Notes: generated by a model from the sequence alone, not told the origin. DNA of 64,000 nt from Imbricaverruca yamaguchii (GCA_034440575.1 JAOTOL010001616.1:1979501-2043500), one strand, 5' to 3'. Numbered from the stretch's first letter, positions 34,191 to 46,185 are shown. A program made the numbers and translations.

Positions 34191-35646
34191 TGTGCACATT
34201 TTGAACATGGTGGTAAAATTCAAGCAAGAGCGGGAATCTGCTCCTCGGATGTTTATGCATTTCAATTTCGTTCTCAGATCACCTTTCTTCGGGCTTGGCA
34301 GTATCCATCACGTGATCTCAGGCTATACCGTGAGGTCTGTTTCAGCACGAAGGTAAAAATTACGTGATTAGAAGACATAAATTGAAATTAACTCTGCTTC
34401 ACCACGCTCGGAAAGAAACAAATCACGAGGGCAATGCAAATCACGATTAGATGCCGAGTTTTATCGACCGCTGACGACTCGTGCTTCGCCACAGCATTCT
34501 ATTCCTGAAGGTGGTATTACCTTCCGCACGCAACTTAGCATCCTCGTCAATTGTTACCCTGGAAACATTTGCGAACCTTCTCTGTATTACTGAGGATTAT
34601 TCCGAGTAGTAATGCGTATTCAATGTTTTTGAATTGACGAGCAGAATGACGAGCGGCGGGGAGCCAAGGTGTCGGTGCCAAGATAAAGGTAAAAGATTGC
34701 GGGATTGGACTTCAGATGTGATGAGCTAATAAGAAGAGAATGTAAAATTGACGGCATCATCAGCTTCGCCAAATGACCAACACGAATATGTCATTGCTTG
34801 AAATATAATTTGCATGCTTTGCATAACAGGTTAACTAGGTAGGGAAGGAATTGAAATGTCAACATATCACCGAAATTAATAAATTGCCTTTAGACACAAG
34901 AAACACTCAAATTCACCGATCCTTTGGAATGATGTTGAATCATGTGTTCGGCTGTTGTTCTCTGCTCATCCGCCATGCTCTTCGAGTGTACACGCGCTCA
35001 ACTGTCGCGAGCTTTATTGTATACATCATAGATACTCATCCAAGGAAAAATCATGGAAGTATTTTTTTGTTTCTTCAGTAATATTAAAACTACTATATCA
35101 TATCATATTTCAGAGGATTATAAAAAAAAGTGTACAAACAAGTGAAGCCTATGAACTCAAGTTGTAGTTCAAGCGCAAGAAAAACGAAAGCAGCGAATGG
35201 ACACGGCGGGCACAGTAAATGCGCCATACATGAATTTAAGTCGTGTTTCGTTTCTTTGTTGTACTATATTTTAATAGGGAATAATTATATCTCGGCCGGC
35301 ATATATTTGCTTCATATGTTATATTCATACCTTTGTTTGAACTCTCCGTAACTTACGCTATATCGGCTATCATTCATATTACTCAGGCACATGCCTACTT
35401 CGAGAGAACTGACGCATATGTATTTTAACGCATAACAGATATTGGAGATGCAGGACGAGAAGACATCAGACATGGACACTTCTTAGAATAGCTACAGAGG
35501 CACAAATGACACTGAAGCAGTACAATATTTCACCTGCAGTGCATTTAGTGCACAATAAATTATTAGCTTTTTAAAATTATGGGGAAACAGATAGATATCT
35601 GATGGCTGCTGCATTATGACAAGTTTGTGCCGCCAAGCTTATCAGA
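34191..35646. other. No gene seen
   Basis: AT-rich unique sequence with short frames only. Confidence 0.45.
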
Positions 35647-35790
35647 AGGTTATACTGCCCCGCCAAGCCCGCCGGCAGGTTATACTGTGCCGCCGAGCTC
35701 GTGGGCAGGTTATACTGTGCCGCCGAGCTCGTGGGCCGGTTATACTGTGCCGCCGAGCTCGTCGCAGGTCATACTGTGCCGCCGAGCACG
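35647..35790. repeat. 30-bp minisatellite, about five copies
   Basis: TATACTGTGCCGCCGAGCTC followed by GTGGGCAGGT starts at 35651, 35681, 35711 and 35741. Because 30 is a multiple of three, one plus-strand frame reads a fixed 10-residue repeat YTVPPSSWAG. The surrounding 71 codons start with a true ATG but have no other gene-like features. Confidence 0.93.
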
Positions 35791-36005
35791 CTGGTGTGAT
35801 ATATATTGTACTGCGAAACTGTGCGCAGCCTTGGAAGTGTGAACAGTGTGAATCCTCGTACACATTTTAAGCTACGCTAAGATCGCGACGAAAGCGCGTT
35901 TGAAGCTGCAGCGAAGTTGTCGAAAACTGTGTTAATAGTGCTCGGTGTGATTCTGTAGCTCACTACCACGCCATACACCTTGGTCGTTAAATTGAATTTC
36001 AGACT

Positions 36006-36832
36006 TTAACCCGCGCCGTCTCTCCGGTCAGATCCTCGCACCCCGTCCCGGGGGGGGGGGGCGGATAACAACACCCCCTAACATTCAAACTAAGCGTCGC
36101 ACGAAAACGAAAGAGGCGTCATCGGAAAGCGCTCGACGAGTAGGGTACGGATCCACCCCCAAAACAACTTACCCCAAAAGTGACGTCACCAGGGGGCTAA
36201 ATTGTCACGAATTTTCACGACTTACATGATGTTTTTGGCTCTGGGGAGTTCATTTCGGGTGATATATGAAAAAAATATATATATTTGGAATGCGAAAAGG
36301 ACAAGAAATCGATTAAGGCCATACAGCCCACCTTCCATTTTGTTTTTAATTTCAGAATTTTGAATTTTCAGGTTTTCTTTAATTTTCCTTTTCCAATTGG
36401 TAGAGCAGACCGAGAAACGTTGTTGGAAGTCAACTTGCCCTAATAAAAATGCTTAATTTAGCGATAATCTTTCATCTGAACTGTAATTGGCAAATAAGCA
36501 AAATTTATGTGCAGTCAAAAACGAAATAAATGAAAATTCCACTCGTACGTTTTGTTGCATCCCTAAAGATAAGCAAACGCTGAACGTTTCATTAAAATAT
36601 CTGCATCCGTTAAAGCGTGACAACTGGTTGAACTTTTTTGGAGGTGACCTCACTTGACCTTGACTAACTCGTTGACCCTAAGTGACCTGACTTCAAAATT
36701 TTGAAATAGCGTGCCAAATTGATGTGGAAAAAGGTATGCCAAATTTGGGTTCGCTGCTCCGCGCCGTTCGTTCACTATCCGCGAAAAACCTGAGGGGGGC
36801 GGTTGAAGACCCCCCAAGACAGGACAGGTTAA
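36006..36832 (+). mobile_element. TTAA-flanked ~0.83-kb non-autonomous element, copy 3 (best preserved)
   Basis: The left end is TTAACCCGCGCCGTCTCTCC and the right end is CAAGACAGGACAGGTTAA, so TTAA stands on both sides. The inverted ends compare as CCCGCGCCGTCT and CCTGTCCTGTCT. The interior matches copy 2 in order: CATCGGAAAGCGCTCGA, TTTTGGCTCTGGGGAGTTCA, TTGGTAGAGCAGACCGAGAA, CTTGCCCTAATAAAAATGCT, TTTGTTGCATCCCTAAAGAT and TTGACCTTGACTAACTCGTT. No reading frame is conserved among copies, so the family is non-coding. Confidence 0.87.
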
Positions 36833-37134
36833 TGGGTCATTTTCAAGGCAGATGTATAAGAAATAGCTCCTGTGTCGTACTCTGGATAATTTCCCACCAG
36901 ATGAACGTTGGATTATTACCATATATTCAGCAACCATTATGGTGATATGATGGAATTTAGAGAGTAAAAAATAACCGGGGCAAGGTGATGGGCGGTTGAT
37001 CTCAAACACAGCGATCAACCCCACGGAAAATTGTCATAGTGCTTAAAAAAATCACAATGTGAATATGGTAAGTCTTTTACAAAGATGGATTTTCATGGTA
37101 TATGAGTCGGATTCACGAGTTCCTTTAAGGCGTA

Positions 37135-37376
37135 TCAACCCGCGCTGTCTCCGGGAGGGGGAGGGTTCACTATCCGCTGAAACCCCCTCCATAAGGGTTT
37201 CCGCGGAGAGTGAAAGAACGGCGCAGGGGTAGTGGGCAGAAATTAGAAATTTGATCTTTTTCCACATTAATTTGGCATGTTGTGTCAAAATTTGAAGTCA
37301 GTTCATCTTGGGTAACGGGTTAGTATAAATCAAATGAGGCCACCTCCAGAAAAGTTCAACAAGTCATCACCCTTTA

Positions 37377-37422
<46 letters not shown>

Positions 37423-38033
37423 ACATATATATGTATATTTTAGTGAAACTTTGAGCGCTTTAGGGATGCAACGAAACGCACGATAACATTTTTTCATTTT
37501 GTCCGTTTTTTTTTTATTATTTATTGGTTTTACATATGTGTCCATTATAGCTCAAATCGCAGATTCTGGCTAAAGTAAGCATTTTTTATTGGAGCAAGTT
37601 GACTTCGAACAACGTTTTTCTCGGTCCGCTCTATCCATTAGAAAAGAAGAATTAAAGAAAACTTTGAAGACCCAAAATGTAGAAATTTCAACAAGAAAAA
37701 TTGATATTTTTGAAGGAGATGTGGCGGCAGGAATTGCATAGTCCTGGTTGATTTCGCTATCTGTTTCTGATTCCAATTATTTTTTCTCACATCTCACACA
37801 AAATGAACTCCCACAGCCAAGAACATGATGTAAGTCGTGAAAACCTAGGCTTCCTAATAACGTCACTTTTGGTGAATGATTTTTAGGGGGATGGTGTCGG
37901 GCCCAACTTGTCGAGCACTCTCCGATGACACTTTTTCGTTTTCGTGCGGCACTTAGTTTGGATATTAGAGGGGCCCTATCACCCCTCCCCTTGAAACGGT
38001 GTGATCTGACCGGAGAAACGAGGTAGCAGTTAA
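37135..38033 (-). mobile_element. TTAA-type element, copy 4, with internal (TA)n expansion
   Basis: The orientation is opposite to copy 3, from which it is separated by 302 bases. Its plus-strand left end is TCAACCCGCGCTGTCTCCGG and it ends near AGCAGTTAA (38030-38033), so the left TTAA has become TCAA. Shared blocks include TCACCCTTTAACGG, AGGGATGCAACGAAACG, GAGCAAGTTGACTTCGAACA and TTTCGTTTTCGTGCGGCAC. A TA microsatellite at 37379-37418 interrupts the point where other copies read ACGGATACAGATATTT. It is the most diverged of the four copies. Confidence 0.8.
37379..37418. repeat. (TA)n microsatellite inside copy 4
   Basis: About 20 TA units grown from the ATACAGATATTT site of the element. 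Confidence 0.93.
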
Positions 38034-39169
38034 GAACGGTAGTTCAGGGTTAAGAACACCGTGGGCCAGCAGTCTTTGAAGTTCATTGGAACATGTAGAA
38101 AAATCAACATCTCCTGCACGAATATCGTGCGTAGTAGCTCTGCAGGTATTCTAAACTAAGTAAAGTTCAGTAAGCATGACGCACCGGACTGATGGCCTTC
38201 AGCCAATGGGTGAACGTACTGTGGCCTATTGGGGCCTACCTACTGTAGCTTACTGATTTAATTATTTGTGGCCACACCATCCTTGATCATGAACCCACAA
38301 CCCACAAAACAAACGAGGATGGTGTAGGTTGTGGGCACAGGGCGATAACTTCGGGTAGCACCTGAACAAAACAGCGGATCACGTGGCCACAACACCAGTG
38401 AGTTAAAATGCAACCACTCTCTAGAGCAAACAGGGCAACAGCATTTGGCCGAGGCGCTGTTCGTGTACACAAAGCACCCACATAAGGCTGAACGGATAAG
38501 ATGCAGGCGACGATGGACGCATGAGCCACTTTTCGCACACGTCCAGAAGCACGCGTGTAGTACAGGACGGTGTGGAGCCCCCTTTGACCACCGGCTGGTG
38601 TCTGCTGCAGACAACCCCACCCGGCTGACGGACTAGGGTCGGGGCAGGGCAGCGGAGGGCACTTGCGGCCCCAAGGGCTGCCCGCCGGCACCACGTGACT
38701 GATGCCAGCTGGAAACGGCGCCATTTTTCCGGCCCCCGGGCACCTCCGGCCCGGAGAGTGCTCGGGCACAAGCCGCTGCGTCGCTGCGTAGATATGAAGA
38801 CAATGTAATATCGGCTAGCCATAAGCAGTCCGGAGCCAGGAATTGCTTTCTATGCGAGTTGCATGTGGTATTCTCCGAGGTATTCGAGGTATAATACGAG
38901 GTATAATTCGAGGTATTCCTCACTTTCACAGTACCCACCTTTTCTTCAGCCTGGCGTTGGCTTAGCACGATTTTAAAATAATCCCATTAATACCAGTATG
39001 CTTTTAAGTAATCCGTGAACACATTTTGAAGTCATTTTGATATGAAGCTCATAAGTACGTTCTCATTATCCATAATTATATGAAAAATAGGCTTTAGATC
39101 CAGCTTCGTCAAATTCATCATGAAGTTCAAGGACTAAAGAAACACCCAATTGATGCAACTAGATTTAAT
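38034..39169. other. No recognised gene
   Basis: Overlapping minus-strand frames at 38258-38968 (111-160 codons) occupy different phases of the same bases and show no motif. A small GAGGTATAAT-type triplicate lies at 38875-38920. Confidence 0.4.
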
Positions 39170-39226
39170 GGTTTATATATTGTGTGGGTTATGTATGTAT
39201 ATGCATAACCCACACAATATATAACC
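39170..39226. other. Strong near-perfect hairpin
   Basis: The left arm 39170-39193 contains ATATATTGTGTGGGTTATG. The right arm 39204-39226 is its complement, CATAACCCACACAATATAT plus AACC. There are 23 paired positions with one bulged T, and the loop is 10 bases. Confidence 0.92.
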
Positions 39227-39863
39227 GATTATAGCTAGTTTTATATAGTGTTGGTCATATATCGTGTGGTTGATGTGTTGTGTTTTCAAATGCTAAAATA
39301 GCTTGAATTTTTTTTCAGGAAGTTTAATTTTAAAATGTGCCACAACTGGGTGGTTACCGTATTGATTTTCAGTTTCCAGCTCCGTCTATGGAAATTAGCA
39401 TTATTTTGTCATCCGAAGCATGAAAACGGGACACTCTATTCTGAACTGGCTCACGGGTCTTACTTAGGTAGACACCTACTATGAGTACCTCGGTGGACAT
39501 ATAAAACAAAATGAGAAATGCATTGTTGTGACGCATAGCACAACTAGCAATTTCCTGCTTTGCACTCCCTGTTCGATCACAAACATCTAGCTTCAACAAC
39601 AAAATGACACGTAATAGCAATGCATGCCATGTCCTGTATGTGGAAGAATGCACCTGTCGGTATCTCCTGTTTGGGGTGTTGGCAACCATGATATTTTGCA
39701 GCAGGCGATCTCTATGGAACTCACGAAAGACTGATTATGCTCCAGATATTCGTATTGCAGCAACTAATTGACAAACGTATTTAAAATGTAAAACTCCGAT
39801 GCTTCCTAGAAAACGTTGCATCCGTTCACAAGTACAAACACTTCCGACTATCGTGACATCGTG
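39227..39863. other. No gene seen
   Basis: A 106-codon minus-strand frame (39689-39369) has mixed composition but no signature I recognise. Confidence 0.4.
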
Positions 39864-40282
39864 ATTCCGACCACCATGTCTTCCTGAGTGTGCCCATTCC
39901 GACCACCATGTCTTCCTGAGTGTGCCCATTCCGACCATCATGTCTTCCTGAGTGTGCCCATTCCGACCATCATGTCTTCCTGAGTGTGCCCATTCCGACC
40001 ACCATGTCTTCCTGAGTGTGCCCATTCCGACCACCATGTCTTCCTGAGTGTGCCCATTCCGACCATCATGTCTTCCTGAGTGTGCCCATTCCGACCATCA
40101 TGTCTTCCTGAGTGTGCCCATTCCGACCATCATGTCTTCCTGAGTGTGCCCATTCCGACCACCATGTCTTCCTGAGTGTGCCCATTCCGACCACCATGTC
40201 TTCTTGAGTGTGCCCATTCCGACCACCATGTCTTCCTGAGTGTGCCCATTCCGACCATCATGTCTTCCTGAGTGTGCCCATT
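39864..40282. repeat. 32-bp minisatellite, 13 copies, very homogeneous
   Basis: ATTCCGACCACCATGTCTTC then CTGAGTGTGCCC repeats with ACCACC/ACCATC as the main variant. The homogeneity implies recent expansion. The period is not divisible by three, so minus-strand frames rotate through the same peptides. Confidence 0.96.
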
Positions 40283-40340
40283 TCAGCTCAGACATTCTGC
40301 TCACGGTGGTGTTAGGTTTGGCACCTGCTCTGACCTCTGG

Positions 40341-40583
40341 CTACAGAGACAGCTACAGAGCCAGCTGTAGAGCCAGCTGCAGAGCCAGCTGCAGAGCCAG
40401 CTGCAGAGCCAGCTGTAGAGCCAGCTGCAGAGCCAGCTCCGGAGCCAGTTGTAGAGCCAGCTGCAGAGCCAGCTGCAGAGACAGCTGCAGAGCCAGCTGC
40501 AGAGCCAGCTGCAGAGCCAGCTGCAGAGCCAGCTGCAGAGCCAGCTCCGGAGCCAGTTGTAGAGCCAGCTGCAGAGCCAGCTC
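40341..40583. repeat. 12-bp minisatellite, about 20 copies
   Basis: AGAGCCAGCTGC repeats. The variants AGAGACAGCTGC and GAGCCAGCTCCGGAGCCAGT occur twice each at equal spacing, indicating block duplication. Each unit contains the palindrome CAGCTG. All frames are open and read as Arg-Ala-Ser-Cys, Leu-Cys-Ser-Trp or Leu-Gln-Leu-Ala repeats. Confidence 0.95.
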
Positions 40584-40720
40584 CTGCGCCACATCAACCG
40601 CGCCCGAAGCGGCCAACCCGGCTTCATTTCCGAATCATTCGGAACAGTTTTTAATTTCGACGCGCTGCAATGGTTAGCCCGCTACAAAGTTGGCGCTTCC
40701 TGCTGACTACCGTGCCCTGT

Positions 40721-41034
40721 CTTATTGACCTGATCCGGCTGTCTGACCTGACCCGGCTGTCTGACCTGACCCGACTGTCTGACCTGACCCGACTGTCTGA
40801 CCTGACCCGGCTGTCTGACCTGACCCGGCTGGTTGACCTGACCCGGCTGGTTGACCTGACCCGGCTAGTTGACCTGACCCGGCTGTCTGGCCTGCCCCGG
40901 ATGTCTGCCCTGGCCCGGCTGGTTGACCTGACCCGGCTGTCTGTCCTGCCACGGATGTCTGACCTGACCCGGCTGGTTGACCTGACCCGGCTGTCTGGCC
41001 TGCCCCAGATGTCTGCCGTGACCTGGCTGTCTAA
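40721..41034. repeat. 18-bp minisatellite, about 17 copies
   Basis: TCTGACCTGACCCGGCTG repeats with GGTTGACCTG and GTCTGGCCTGCCCCGGATG variants. One plus-strand frame gives a 6-residue leucine/arginine repeat (Leu-Ser-Asp-Leu-Thr-Arg) that superficially resembles a leucine-rich repeat but lacks its 20-plus-residue spacing. Confidence 0.95.
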
Positions 41035-43345
41035 TTGCATACAACCTGGTACCATTATCTACAGAATATGTTAAGCCTTCAATGAGACCTGATATCTTAG
41101 CTGATGAAAATAAAAGAAAAATATTCGAACCCAATGCATACAGGGAATTTTAACAAGCATGAGGTAATCGAATAATACCGTGCACACAACAAACGTCAGG
41201 TTAAATGCCAATTTAGCGTTACAACATAATCAAACACAATTGCTCGATGCACCGTGTGCAGCACGAGTTGTCCAGCCTGCAAAGCTGCGTCCACCTGGCT
41301 ACTGGACGTACTCGCCATCGAGCCCAGTCCTGTCGTCGCACCTTCCCCCGCAGCTCGTGCCGAAAACACCGGTTGTTTACCGTCCGGTGGGTCGCTGCGG
41401 GTCTCGCGGTCTTGCTCTTGGCTTCGGCGTGCCGCGAAAACTCGCGTCCGATATTGCAGACAGCCAGGCGATGCACTTATTAACGCCGCTACTTTGTGGC
41501 GAAACGCTACACTGAATATTTCCGGCCAGCTGCTCACCCATCCATAAACAGGCTGGGGACGAAACTATTTAATTTAGACGTACTCCAATTTTGTCAGTAT
41601 GTGGTTGCGTACGGCGGGTTAAATTCATACCTCTCTATTTATATAAATGCATGGAATACCCACACCTGATACAGGTATGCTGAGCCTCGATACTGGGAAA
41701 CATTTTTAGTTCTACCATTTCCCTCCTAATATACAGCTCGCCTATATCCAACCAAGTAAATGGTAATGTACAATTAAAACCATGTATAACACCTGCAAAT
41801 TTGCCCGATCACTCTACCGCGCCTGAAGTCCTCCAAGAAACCGCACAAAATGCCTGAGCCAGCCAAGCCGAAACCAAACGCCCCCTTGATCGGGAAATTC
41901 GCCGAGTCTGCCGCGACTCTTTCGCGCCGGCGTTTCTAACTCTGTGATGAACAAGTCGCGCCTCGGGCGAGATTGCGCCTCAATAGTGTCGGAACTCCTT
42001 TCAGACGGGCGCGCCATTTATCCGGTCTGATGGCATAAAATTGATGGGACACCAGCGGGCGGCACGGGCGGACACGTCGGCGGTTGCGTGGAGCGCGGTC
42101 GTGTGCCCGCCACCGGTGGTTTCCGCACACGTTGGCGCGGCTTCGAACGGTGGTGAAATTATATCCGGCGAGCAAATCACAGGTATTGTCAGCCGTTGCG
42201 CATCGTGCCTGGCGGCCGAAATTGCCGGGGTTTCGGATGTTTTCTAGCGGTGATCTATTTTCCATACGGGTCTCGGGATCCGTGTGCGGTTGCAATGTGT
42301 TCTACGTCGCGTGTCTTGTGCTTGTTGACCCTGCTTCGTGCTCGATGGCTAACGCTATTCGGTGACCTGAAATATTCGCAGTCGTTTGCTAGCACTGCAC
42401 AGTGAACTGATATCTTCGTGATCACTGGCGAGTATTGTCCAGTGACGTGATGTTTCCGTAGGACGATTGCAAACTTGGTGTAGACTATTTAATTTAATTG
42501 ACATGTTCGGTTTGTTCTTCATTGTTACTAGCGCTACACACAACGACAATATTTTCTTCACTTTCAGTTAGATTACAGTCATGATATTCCTACAGAGTTT
42601 TCATCTCTGTGTTTCCCTCACGTTTTTATCATGGGTACACACATATCCTGGGGTGTCTTGCATACTTTTGCTGTCAAATATTCAAGGTTATAAAGCATCA
42701 GAAATACTAGATTAGCCACTGGTTGGTATGCAACGTACACACCACAATGACCAATATAGTCCTGGCTGACGCCGATTGAGATAGCCCAAGTGCGTTGTAA
42801 CACCTAACAACTCAATGCAATAAAACTGAACCCGCGGAGTATCATCGCCTCAAATTAGAAGCGCCAGACGATAACCAGGCGGTCACATGAGACGTCACAG
42901 GAGGAAGCAGCAGCGCGGCTGTCCGACCTCGAGCCACGGCCGCATCTTCGCGTGCGCCGACATTGCTCCGACGGTGTCTACTCGATGGGCCAGTGTCGGG
43001 CTCGCCACAGATGCACGGCACCCCGCCTGCAACCACGCACGCCGAGCAAACACAAGTGCAGATTGGCCTTCTCGCCGCCGCCGTCGGAAGCGGTCAACAC
43101 CGCACGCCTCTGCGTGCATCGCGCCGCGACCGAGTCCGGAGCGGCGCCGGCCCTCACGCTTTGTCGATGCCCGCCGGCCACCACGCGGCCGGCTGACAGA
43201 TCGTCCGGCGCCGCTGGTGCTCAGGCGTTGACACGGCCGGCAAACACGGCCGTCACGTGACCCGCCGATCAGCTGATTGTGTCGTGGCGCGGCCGCCGGC
43301 CGGTCGCGCTCAACACCTGCAATCGAGGTCGCAAACAGCGGCCCC
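41035..43345. other. No recognised gene
   Basis: GC-rich patches at 41230-41520, 41930-42250 and 42880-43330 carry overlapping frames on both strands (up to 171 codons). All are composition-driven as far as I can tell. The rest is AT-rich. Confidence 0.4.
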
Positions 43346-43874
43346 GGCATTGCCCGCGGGTGGCACGAGGTCGGGTCAATAAGGCTGCGCCATTGCCCGT
43401 GGGGTCGCACGCGGCCGGGTCAATAAGGCTGCGAGATTACCCGTGGGGTGGTACGGGGTCGGGTCAATAAGGCTGCGACATTATCCGTGGGGTGGTATAC
43501 GGTCCGGTTAAGCAGGCTGCGAAATTACCCGTGGGGTAGCATAAGACTGGGCCAATAGGGCTGCGACATTGCCCGTGAAGTCGTACACGTCCGGGTCAAC
43601 AAGGCTGCGACATTACCCGTGGGGTGGCACGCGGTCAGGTCAATAAGGCTGCGACATTACCCGTGGGGTGGCACGCGGTCAGGTCAATAAGGCTGCGACA
43701 TTACCCGTGGGGTGGCACGCGGTCAGGTCAATAAGGCTGCGACATTACCCGTGGGGTGGCACGCGGTCAGGTCAATAAGGCTGCGACATTACCCGTGGTG
43801 TGGCACGCGGCCGTGTCAATAGGGCTGTGATATTACCCGTGGGGTCGCACACGGCCGGGTCAACAAGGCTGCGA
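43346..43874. repeat. 44-bp minisatellite, about 12 copies
   Basis: CAATAAGGCTGCGACATTAC then CCGTGGGGTGGCACGCGGTC and AGGT repeats, for example at 43641 and 43685. The central four copies are almost identical and the flanking ones are diverged. This is the usual pattern of central homogenisation. Confidence 0.95.
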
Positions 43875-44278
43875 TTACACCTACGCCCGGCGGTAGACGC
43901 AGCACAGCTTTAGTATTGGTGCTAAATGTTCGCTTGGGTATTCAGATGTGCCTCAACACACAAACAGGAAGTAGTTATTTCCGTGCTGTGGCAGTCGGTA
44001 AGCTTTTGAGCAGCCTAATAGGCGGCTTAGCTAACGGGATTATTCAATTATTTAATACTCAAGCGATTAACCAGGCTGAAGTTGTCCACAAGCGTTAGGG
44101 TATCGCAAGGATTCAGCTGTCCGCTAAGTGCATGGAAGCAGCACAACATGCTCAATATCGATAACTGCATCAAGTCAACACCTGGTGTTATTTTCGCAAA
44201 AGTATGTCATCGATTAGTCTGTATATGTGTACAAGACATGTGGTAGAGGCAACATATTACAAGTACATTCGGCATCAA
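43875..44278. other. No gene seen
   Basis: Unique AT-rich sequence. A 60-codon frame at 43916-44098 has no support. Confidence 0.4.
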
Positions 44279-45049
44279 GTATCCGTGTCACATGAAATAA
44301 TTATCCGTATCACATGAAACAATTATCAGTGTCGCATGAGACAAGCATATGTGTCACATGGCATTAACATCCTTGTCACATACAAATGTCCGTATCACAT
44401 GAGACAAATGCCCGTGGCACAACACAAGCGCCTATTTCTGCCGCTATTTGCAATGCAATTCAGTTTTGAAATATAGTCTAAATCGACACCTATGGGACAT
44501 GCGGTGGCCTGGAGAAGGTCACGTCACACGTGGTCTTACCCTTGACCTCTTGTCACATTGGAATGATGTATTTTCATGTGTAACAGGCAGCACTGTCCAG
44601 CACAGTTTGGTTCACTATATTTCCCACCCAGACGTCCGAAAGACATTCCGAGATCCATGATGACCTGGAATAAGGTCATGAAAGTCTAAATGGATTATGC
44701 ATTGGCCTACATGGCTCCACATGTCATTCTGGCCCATATGGCTGCCCATGTCCGTGTCACACAAGACAATTATCTGTATCACATGGCAAAAAGTATCCGT
44801 GTCACATAAGAAAATTATATGTGTAACATGATAAAAACATCCGTGTCACATGACAAAAGTATCCGTGTCACATGATAAAAGTATCCGCGTCACATGACAA
44901 AAGTACCCGCGTCACATGACAAAAGTATCCGTGTCACATGAGACAATTACCCGTGTCACATGATACAATTATCCGTGTCACATCAAACAAGCATCCGTGT
45001 CACATGAGACAAAAGTGTTCGTGTCACATGAGAGCAGTGTCCGTGTCAA
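44279..45049. repeat. 22-bp minisatellite interrupted by a dispersed repeat
   Basis: ATCCGTGTCACATGACAAAA plus GT repeats at 44279-44425 and again at 44747-45049. The gap is occupied by the ~300-base dispersed repeat at 44441-44740. The simplest reading is that the dispersed repeat inserted into an existing array. Confidence 0.9.
44441..44740 (+). repeat. Dispersed ~300-bp repeat, copy A
   Basis: It is closely similar to 46942-47243 in the same orientation. Shared blocks include CTCTTGTCACATTGGAATGA, TGTATTTTCATGTGTAACAG, CAGCACTGTCCAGCACAGTT, ATATTTCCCACCCAGACGTC and GATCCATGATGACCTGGAAT. It has no long frame shared by both copies and no obvious terminal repeats. The class is unknown: SINE-like, a LINE 3' UTR or a segmental copy. 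Confidence 0.9.
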
Positions 45050-45445
45050 GTTCAGACAAGTTCAGACTGTTTATTGAACCATCCAATAGAGACATGGTTA
45101 TTACGGCTCAAAGTCAAGAATTAAAAACTGCATGCAGGTATAAAAGGCTAAAAGGTGAAACTAGCATACATGCCTATATGAAAAATGAGATGTTAAAAGC
45201 AAAACCGTATACACACATGGGTCATATAGCATAAATCATTCCCTGCCGCCAACAATATGGCGCTTCAAAGCTCGGCCGAACCTCGACACAGGTAGCTCTC
45301 TGATCTCCGGAGGCAATGCATTGTGCAGTAAGGGAGCCCTGACCCGAAATCTGCGCCTGCCCATCTCGGTGCGCCACCAAGTGACATGGATGTCATCGCC
45401 TCGACGCGGTACCTTGGACAGCCCGCATACTGTGCGGATCACCCG
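45050..45445 (-). mobile_element. LINE 3' end (ORF2 C-terminus and 3' UTR)
   Basis: The minus-strand frame 45442-45236 reads TWWRTEMGRRRFRVRAPLLH, then NALPPEIRELPVSRFGRALK and RHIVGG. This is the C-terminal signature of LINE reverse-transcriptase ORFs (RRxFRVRA, W/HNxLPPEIR, Phe-x-x-x-Leu-Lys). It lacks the Trp of the usual WNxLP, reading HNALP. After the stop, about 185 bases of 3' UTR follow. They contain CAATAAAC near the end and terminate in a doubled GTCTGAACTT, typical of CR1-like 3' tails. The frame is cut off upstream at about 45445, so this is a 5'-truncated copy. Its 3' end abuts the 22-bp array. Confidence 0.75.
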
Positions 45446-46185
45446 AGCTGGCGTGGCTGGATGCGGCGGCAGGAACGTGTGTACACGTGTGTTTGCAGAC
45501 CCGTGAACGCATCAATCGGCTGGTAAGCGGGCCAACACGTCCGATACATTCAGTTCTCGAGTCACCGGCGTCCGCAAGCTCAACTGCGGGACCAGTGCGC
45601 TTTTCATCCAGCCAGCGCCCACCCGATACTCGAGACATTACAGCAGCTCGAGTTCAGGCCGCATCACAATCTGGAGCATGTTTTGTCGGCGGGCCGGATC
45701 TGTCTGGCGCTCCGGGCGGCCTCCGCCGTCCGATCACATCGCGCTCCATCTGCTGTCTGTGGCAGCGCAAACGACGACGAGGCAACTGGCTCGCCACAGA
45801 TACAAGCCGCGTGCTGCCCATCGTTCGACCGTAAGCGCCGTGACCGTCGTCGTCGATGTGCACGGTGCGGAGCCACGCGCTACATCGCACGCCGACGACG
45901 ACTCGAACTGTCTGTCTGAGAATCTGACAGGAAACCAATATTTAGATGGAGCACACGTCCGCGAAACGTGAAGTGAAGTAAGCATTTGCGTGACTTACGT
46001 CAGTGGCAGGGGAAGAAGTCACCGCCGATGACGATCTGGAAAGCGGATGTCGATAGAATATGTGACTGCCTTCGTACACGACTAACATGGGCTGACTCTC
46101 TTCAGAAAAAGCGCAAGTCATACCATTTTGAGGCCCATGGCTAGTACTCGGATCGTCGCTAATAGCTGAGACCTACACAAAGGTG
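45446..46185. other. No recognised gene
   Basis: GC-rich sequence with overlapping frames of 70-115 codons on both strands, none with a motif. Confidence 0.4.

Noticed and set aside
40721..41034. A leucine-rich-repeat protein
   Set aside because: The repeat is 6 residues, not the 20-29 of leucine-rich repeats, and arises from an 18-bp minisatellite.
43346..43874. Regular 44-bp spacing as a CRISPR array
   Set aside because: Whole units are alike with no unique spacers, no cas genes are present and the genome is eukaryotic. The same applies to the other arrays.
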